Shown: piece after piece, positions 21,940-26,825 of the stretch
How positions within the stretch are numbered: position 1 is the first letter of the stretch
How the letters are laid out: each line of letters begins with the position of its first letter
Origin: Cylindrodendrum hubeiense
Taxonomy: Eukaryota; Ascomycota; Sordariomycetes; Hypocreales; Nectriaceae
DNA length: 26,825 nt
Assembly (NCBI GenBank): GCA_014621425.1
Contig: JAANBB010000496.1
Coordinates: 1 to 26,825 of the forward strand
Direction of reading: 5' to 3'
Program-made: the position numbers and the translations under genes
Notes under the pieces: generated by a model
Told to the model about the DNA's origin: nothing
What the model saw: the letters and a program-made list of their open reading frames with translations, nothing else
Database searches by the model: none

Positions 21940-21988
21940 GTGGGTCTCCATTCGCACCTTGCTAGCCAAGTACTAACTTGCTTCGCAG
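21940..21988 (+). other. Probable 5' UTR intron
   Basis: Donor GTGGGT (21940), branch TACTAAC (21971-21977) and acceptor TTCGCAG (ending 21988) give a 49-nt intron ending 8 nt before the ATG at 21997. A second acceptor-like site with branch GCTAAC and TTGCAG ends at 21908, so the leader may carry two introns; no clear donor for that one is visible. Confidence 0.45.
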
Positions 21989-21996
21989 ACATCAAC

Positions 21997-22762
21997 ATGT
22001 CCAACATCTCATGTAGCAATAGACACTTCTCTGAGCCTTCCAATCGGGAAGATTCACCTGACCCGAACCAAAAGCGGACCATTTTCATGTGGGAGGGATC
22101 CAATATGCTTGAATCGAGTCCGTCGTCACCTGTGCACCCTTGCCTGAGACTCACATGCTGACAGTACAGACCACCGCGACGACGGGGCTGAGTCTGACTC
22201 TGACGACTCCCTCAGAATGGCGTTCAACAAAAATAACGACGACAAGACAAAGGCAATCTTGATCGAGGGTTCCCAATCAGGCGAGGAGAAGATGGATGAC
22301 GAGAATGACCAAGGGGACAAGGAGATCAAACAGACTAACCAGGAGCAAAGTAAGTAATGTCGCGTTTACTTTCACTAATCCCCACTGACCTCCGCTGCGT
22401 TCAAAGTCTCCCCCAACTCCACCATTGATTCCAACTGCGCCCCCGCTGTCACCAACACTCCGGGCCCTTCCAACAACACCAGAGTTAGTCATGTAGCCAA
22501 CGCTCTAATCCACAGATCCACTCCCACCGTCGAGAAGACTGCCGCCCAGAATCAGTCTCATCCCGCCGTCGTCCCCTACTCCCGTGCCTACATGGCCATG
22601 GTGCAGGCCCATGATGCCTTTTTCGTCGCTACCGGCGATGTCGAACGCTCCCGACGTGTCCATCGCCATGCCGAGGAGATGCTGACTCTCCGCGAGAACG
22701 AACTTGCTGCCGCTGCTGACTTTGTCAGTCAGATGGAAGAGAACAAGCTCTCTGATCACTAA
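21997..22762 (+). CDS. Acidic, probably disordered orphan protein (218 aa, 3 exons)
   Basis: Exons are 21997-22117, 22170-22349 and 22407-22762. Intron 2 (22350-22406, 57 nt) is strong: GTAAGT donor, CACTGAC branch, TTCAAAG acceptor, with phase restored by an ATC codon. Intron 1 (22118-22169, 52 nt) has a weaker GTCCGT donor but a GCTGAC branch and TACAG acceptor and also keeps phase; another donor or acceptor could be used. The ATG at 21997 (CAACATGTC) follows a leader-intron acceptor. The N-terminal half is Ser/Asp/Glu-rich (DDGAESDSDDS, EEKMDDENDQGDKE), the middle is Ser/Thr/Asn/Pro-rich, and the last 70 residues look helical (RAYMAMVQAHDAFF, HRHAEEMLTLRENEL, FVSQMEE). No signal peptide, membrane segment or catalytic motif is seen. 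I do not recognise the family. Confidence 0.7.
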
Positions 22763-22865
22763 GCAACGAGGGGAATAATATGTTATTGTCACAATCCCTC
22801 GTAGTGGTGCGTTTAAATGGTGGAGGTTGATAAGGGTAATTGTTTCTTTGGGATAGTACCGTTGC

Positions 22866-22871
22866 AATAAA
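22866..22871 (+). terminator. Polyadenylation signal-like AATAAA
   Basis: AATAAA lies about 105 nt downstream of the stop of the 218-aa gene, in an AT-rich context and a suitable position for a 3' end signal. Fungal signals are loose, so this is only suggestive. Confidence 0.35.
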
Positions 22872-23671
22872 GATTGTTCTCACTAGCCTTGAGGTGATAT
22901 ATCTTCTTGGCACAATATGAAGGAAGAAACATGTCTTGATGGAGCTACTCAATGCCAACTCCATGCAATAACCTCAAGGAGTAGAGTCTAATAACACCCA
23001 GTCAATACGACATTGGTTCACCGTCCTCCCGAGTCAATCCCAACCGATCTCCATTGATAACATCGGGCGCTTTCGAACGTGTATCGTGAAGAGCAAATAA
23101 ATCCCCTACAGAATCTAGCTATCCAGAGCACCCTGCCAAGATATTTTGGGGGGAACAATGGCTGAGAATGAGAGGTTGAGGTATCGATTGACCGAACCCA
23201 GGCTAACCCCGTGAGACAGACACTACTACATCGCCACATCTCGCATGTTGACCAATGTTATTCAGTTTGGACTATATTATCGCCAAGTGGTTGATTCCTA
23301 ATGGCAGTGACGTGTTAAAATAAACACGGTTCGACATTGGTGGACCGCAAGATGCAGGTGGTTCTGCAAGTTTCAACATACAACCGGTCGGCAACACAAG
23401 CTGAGAGATCCGATAACGTAGGTCTTCCGAAAAGGTAGATTGGGTTTACATGTCATTATAAATGCCAGCGCAATTATATAAGCTTTAACGGTACGTCTCT
23501 CAAGCGGTGTTGGACTTTACAACTGCAAATCATCTTGGGCTTACAGAAGTCTCATTCTACTATGGGGCTTCCTGTATACTAAACTTTGACCACACCTCCT
23601 TGGCTCCAGCAGTCAGTGACGGGGAAACATAGAGAAGGAGGCAAATCTCGACATTAAAAATGACAGCATGC
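22872..23671. other. Intergenic, no gene seen
   Basis: About 800 bp between the acidic orphan gene and the 5S pair. Only short open frames without motifs are present. No repeat or RNA gene is visible. Confidence 0.5.
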
Positions 23672-23676
23672 AAAAA
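23672..23676 (-). terminator. RNA polymerase III terminator of 5S copy A
   Basis: On the minus strand the 5S 3' end (GTTGTATG) is followed within 5 nt by a run of five T, preceded by TTTC. A T run just after the mature end is the normal Pol III stop. Confidence 0.7.
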
Positions 23677-23680
23677 GAAA

Positions 23681-23798
23681 CATACAACAGCGAGGATTCC
23701 CCGGTCGTCACCGACCCGAGTACTAATTCGCCGCTTCTCAGCTTGACTAGGGGAGAGCGGACGGGATCCCGTATTTTCTAAGAGCTATGGTCGTATGT
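23681..23798 (-). rRNA. 5S ribosomal RNA, copy A (118 nt)
   Basis: Read on the minus strand, it begins ACATACGACCATAG and ends GCTGTTGTATG, the standard ends of filamentous-ascomycete 5S rRNA. The length of 118 nt fits. Conserved blocks are CGGGATCCCGTCCGCTCTCC (loop C region) and GGGTCGGTGACGACC (helix V/loop E side). Helix I pairs CATACGAC with GTTGTATG. Helix II pairs GCTCTTAG with CTGAGAAGC with the usual bulged A. A further stem pairs GCGA (23731-23728) with TCGC (23693-23690). All helices close, so it looks functional. A Pol III terminator follows. No TATA-like element is seen 25-30 nt upstream. Confidence 0.93.
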
Positions 23799-23862
23799 TC
23801 TAGACATGGCGCAGAGCAGGCTCAAATCCATAGCAGCTGCAGGTTTAATTACTGGCAACAGC

Positions 23863-23868
23863 AAAAAA
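23863..23868 (-). terminator. RNA polymerase III terminator of 5S copy B
   Basis: A run of six T on the minus strand, 10 nt past the 3' end of copy B, fits Pol III termination. Confidence 0.7.
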
Positions 23869-23877
23869 TAAGATCAA

Positions 23878-23994
23878 CATACAACAGTGGGGATTCCCCG
23901 GTCGTCACCGACCCGAGTACTAATCCACCGCTTCTCAGCTTGACTAGGGGAGAGCGGACGGATCCCGTATTTTCTAAGAGCTATGGTCGTATGT
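23878..23994 (-). rRNA. 5S ribosomal RNA, copy B (117 nt, 1-nt loop deletion)
   Basis: It is nearly identical to copy A and 79 bp upstream of it in transcription order, on the same strand. It differs by four substitutions and one deletion. The substitutions change the stem to GTGG/CCAC and so preserve pairing. The deletion turns GATCCCGTCC into GATCCGTCC in the conserved loop C region. A TATA-like element sits about 24-33 nt upstream and a T6 terminator follows. It may be an active variant gene or a recent pseudogene; the loop deletion is the only visible lesion. Confidence 0.88.
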
Positions 23995-24017
23995 ACAAGA
24001 CTTTGTCTTGTTTGGCA

Positions 24018-24027
24018 TAATATTATA
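24018..24027 (-). promoter_or_regulatory. TATA-like element upstream of 5S copy B
   Basis: The minus strand reads TATAATATTA at about -24 to -33 relative to the first base of copy B. Neurospora 5S genes are known to need a TATA element near this distance in addition to internal elements, so the position is meaningful. Copy A lacks an equivalent. Confidence 0.5.
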
Positions 24028-24030
24028 ATC

Positions 24031-25063
24031 TTTCAGAAATTCATGTGCACTTTTGTCCCGTATTTCTATCCCAAGTTCGTGGTTCATAGAGTTGGCGAAG
24101 TGGATAGCGACAACAAATCGAGTTACGTTGCCGAACCACTGCGCGACGCGATGCTGTAGGCGCTCACGCGACCATAGTCGTGTCTCCCCGCGAGAGTCCC
24201 ATCAAACTCCAAATTGCCATGGCACTTCACTTCGCACCAGTTTTGGCCCGTGGAACAATGCGCCTGGCAATTTATCAAGCTGGGCAACGCAAATAAAATA
24301 TGCGAGTGTCGTAAGGCGGGAAGCGGAGGCAGGGGCCTGATTATGATGTGTTAGAGGCGTTTACTAGAAGAGTTGCGAGGGCGTGAGCGAGGGAGAGAGG
24401 TGTGCAAGTGATGGGGGAGTATTTTCAGGCCATCAATCTGGTGTCAAGGCGCTGTAATTCAACTTCGGGGAGAGCTGGGGTTCAGTGCCCGTGGGAGACT
24501 TGCACTCGGGATGTCACTGCATCCACAACAAAATTAGCGTCTGTGTGCGTACTGTCACAAAAGCAGCTTGCAAGGGGTTGACTTGTACCGAGCTGCACTG
24601 CCTTGTACCTACTGCACACTGGTACCTGCCCAGAGGAGGTCAGGGGTGCAAGGGTGAGGTTTGAAATCCCTGATAGCTAGTGGGGTTTCCTCTCTGGTAT
24701 GAGTGCAGGGTGTTTTCGCACTGTACTTAAATACATGTAAAGCGAGCAAGTGATAAAGGAATAAACATATTTTTATATTTGAAAGAAATATGTAATATAC
24801 AAGCCTGCCATCTGCCACTCTGTCAATGACCAGATCCTTCTCAGATTATATATTGCGATGAGGCCAACAGACCGCGTGGAGTTTTCATAACAGTAGGAGC
24901 TGGAGGCTAGGTTAGCTGCTCACTACTTAAAGCTGTGGAAGTTGCCCTCTCAATGAAAATAACAAGCTTTCTTTTCCTTCTCGTAATTAACTTAACGCCT
25001 TTGGCCGACTTCTAATTCCATTGATCAAACTGTCACAGTAGCCTTTATCACTGATTTCCATCC
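24031..25063. other. Intergenic, no gene seen; transition to AT-rich DNA
   Basis: About 1 kb with only short open frames. Composition is ordinary until about 24,700, then turns AT-rich in patches. A small inverted repeat (ACATATTT 24765-24772 with AAATATGT 24786-24793) is present. No RNA gene is seen. Confidence 0.45.
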
Positions 25064-25174
25064 CTTTAATTTAAATATATTAAGAGGTATCTAATATCTT
25101 TCCTAAATTAAAGAAAAAATAATTTAAATAATAAAACTTTTGATAGATTTCCTTAATATTATATTTAATTTAAT

Positions 25175-25212
25175 TTCTTTAATTATTAATTAATTAATTA
25201 ATAATTAAAGAA
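25175..25212. repeat. Perfect 38-bp palindrome (TTAA-rich)
   Basis: The sequence is symmetric about 25193/25194, beginning TTCTTTAATTATTAATTAAT and ending with its exact complement up to AAAGAA. It is probably a by-product of AT-rich composition, although the TTCTTT/AAAGAA ends are not simple TAAT repeats. Confidence 0.8.
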
Positions 25213-25239
25213 TATCTCTTTTTAATCTTTTATAAAGAT

Positions 25240-25263
25240 TATATTATTAATATTAATAATATA
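25240..25263. repeat. Perfect 24-bp palindrome
   Basis: The sequence runs from TATATTATTA to TAATAATATA with its centre in AATATT. It lies 28 bp from the end of the 38-bp palindrome. Confidence 0.75.
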
Positions 25264-25519
25264 TTAAATATAATAGAGATAGGGAATTAGATTAGATATA
25301 TTAAGAATAATATTATAAGAATAATATAAATAAAATATAAAATTAAATATCTATCTATAATTAATAAGAAAATATATAAAATAAAAGAATATATATCTTA
25401 GATAATAAAAAGACTAAAAACTAAAAGAAGATTATAATATCATATTAAAAGTACAGGATGAATTTAATATTAAAAGAATTAAGAATATATTTAAATAACT
25501 TTCAAAAAAGAATAAAATA

Positions 25520-25637
25520 TTTATAGAAATAAACATACATAATAAGAGGAAAAAGAAATAATAATATATATAAAGAATGGTTTAAAACCCTTTTTTTATA
25601 GAAATAGACATAGATAGTAAGAAGAAAAAGAAAGAAA
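25520..25637. repeat. Imperfect direct repeat, two units of about 43 bp at 75-bp offset
   Basis: Unit 1 (25520-25562) and unit 2 (25595-25637) both start TTTATAGAAATA and share the AAAAAGAAA end. They differ at about five to six sites, mostly A/G. Confidence 0.6.
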
Positions 25638-26825
25638 AAGGAAAAGAAAAGAAATTATAATTTTATATTAAAGACAATAATTAAAGTAATTATAACATAT
25701 AAATATAATAATAATAATATAATAATATTAATATTAGTAAGTGGATAATAATATATATGATAATAATTGACTAAAGTTTAATATAATAATAATATTATAA
25801 CTAAATAAACCTAGATCTAGAAGCTCTGATTTCTAGTCCTATCCACTAAGGATTATATAAATCTATATTAAAATAATTATAATAAAACTAAAATACTAAA
25901 TCTTAAATTAACTCTTAATTAAGTATTGTAATAAAAGTTAAACATAATAAGTATATTATATGTAAATACTAAGTAGGAATAAAATAAGACTTTTCCCTGG
26001 ATAATTAGTTCTTTCCCTTATATAGATAAATATGGAGATATTATAGACTTAATTAAATGAATTGGTTAGAGTATATTAAATAAATAAATATATATGTATC
26101 TAATAATTATCTTTTAAAGAGAAATAACTTAATATATAAAATAAATAGATAAGATATTTATATAAGGAAGATAATAGAATTTATATATAAGAAGAATTAA
26201 CATTATTTTAAAGAATAGATATATACTTAAATTGGAAATTCTAGAAACTTAAGAAGTGTAACCTGTAATAGATCTAGAGAAGGGATAATTAAGGTAAACT
26301 TTATTTTCGTTTAATTTATATCTCTATTTAAGGTATCTAAATAAAAAAATATAAGTCTCCTAAATAAAGTTATTATTATTAATAAAGAAGTCTATTAATA
26401 TATAAAATAGAATATGAATTTCTTAAATATAATATAAATTAAAAAACCCTTTTAATAAATATAAACATTTAATATTATTATAATAAAGAAATAAATCTTA
26501 ATTTAAGTTACTATAATTAATAAATCTTATAATAGAAACCTAATCTAATTATATATCGTACTTAGGTTAGTTCTATAATAGCTTATTATATTAAAAAAAG
26601 AGAGAAAGTAATTATATTAAATATTTGTATTTTAATAATAAATATAATATGAAAATGGAGAACAAATATAAAATCTTTAAATATAAAGAGATTTAAAAGA
26701 TATTAATATTAATCTTAAAATAGATATTATCAGAAGTAAATATTTTAAAATAAGATAAATTAGAGAGACATTTATATTATAATATTAAAATCTAGTATAT
26801 AAAATACTAATAGATATCTTAATAA

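Larger units (their letters stand above)
25064..26825. repeat. Extremely AT-rich, RIP-like block continuing past the window edge
   Basis: From about 25064 to the end the sequence is overwhelmingly A/T (by eye roughly 85% or more). It is dense in TA steps, has very few CA/TG steps, and has no open frame of useful length on either strand. The change is abrupt relative to the near-50% GC DNA to the left. This is the signature of repeat-induced point mutation of a former transposon, or of a centromere- or subtelomere-like AT isochore. The original element cannot be identified by reading. Confidence 0.75.

Noticed and set aside
22490..22516. Possible third coding intron in the acidic orphan gene (GTTAGT to CACAG)
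   Set aside because: At 32 nt it is too short, and removing it would break the frame that reads through to the stop at 22762.
24615..24680. B-box-like GGTTTGAAATCC with a loose A-box upstream
   Set aside because: The spacing and base pairing needed for a tRNA are absent.

Overview
The window reads as nuclear DNA of a filamentous ascomycete (Pezizomycotina). The genes carry 49-109 nt introns with GTAAGT/GTGAGT/GTTAGT-type donors and CTAAC/CTGAC branch sites. The protein families (NACHT proteins with a DUF7791-like region, an APH-like kinase, a PAN-type secreted protein) are typical of such fungi. There are dispersed 5S rRNA genes of ascomycete type, and an AT-rich block of the kind left by repeat-induced point mutation (RIP). 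I cannot place the genus. Layout from left to right: (1) the 3' part of a plus-strand gene for a cysteine-containing PAN-like/beta-sandwich protein, cut by the window edge; (2) a large minus-strand three-exon gene (6283 to 1946, 1401 aa) joining a PD-(D/E)XK-nuclease-like domain to a NACHT NTPase; (3) a minus-strand two-exon gene for an orphan protein with one hydrophobic segment near the C-terminus; (4) about 2.3 kb with no supportable gene; (5) a minus-strand APH-like kinase gene; (6) about 2.9 kb without a gene; (7) a plus-strand three-exon NACHT-ankyrin gene (14345 to 18050, 1200 aa) followed directly by a decayed continuation of its ankyrin region; (8) about 3 kb without a gene; (9) a plus-strand three-exon gene for an acidic, probably disordered orphan protein; (10) two closely spaced minus-strand 5S rRNA genes; (11) about 1.8 kb of extremely AT-rich sequence running off the window. 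Most genes had to be assembled across introns. I checked phase by hand at each junction: 477/533, 5886/5816, 5688/5624, 7139/7029, 14909/14961, 15924/15977, 22117/22170 and 22349/22407. Junctions 7139/7029 and 22117/22170 are the least certain. The most interesting biology is the pair of STAND (NLR-like) NTPases of different architecture within about 8 kb. One carries a putative nuclease effector at its N-terminus, the same logic as bacterial Avs-type anti-phage STAND proteins. The other is a NACHT-ankyrin sensor whose C-terminal repeat array has been cut short by frameshift. No shared promoter or operon-like arrangement links them, so a joint role is inference only. The second strong signal is the 5S pair. 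Its two copies differ by four substitutions, and all four fall in one helix as two compensatory base-pair changes. One further 1-nt deletion lies in a conserved loop of copy B.
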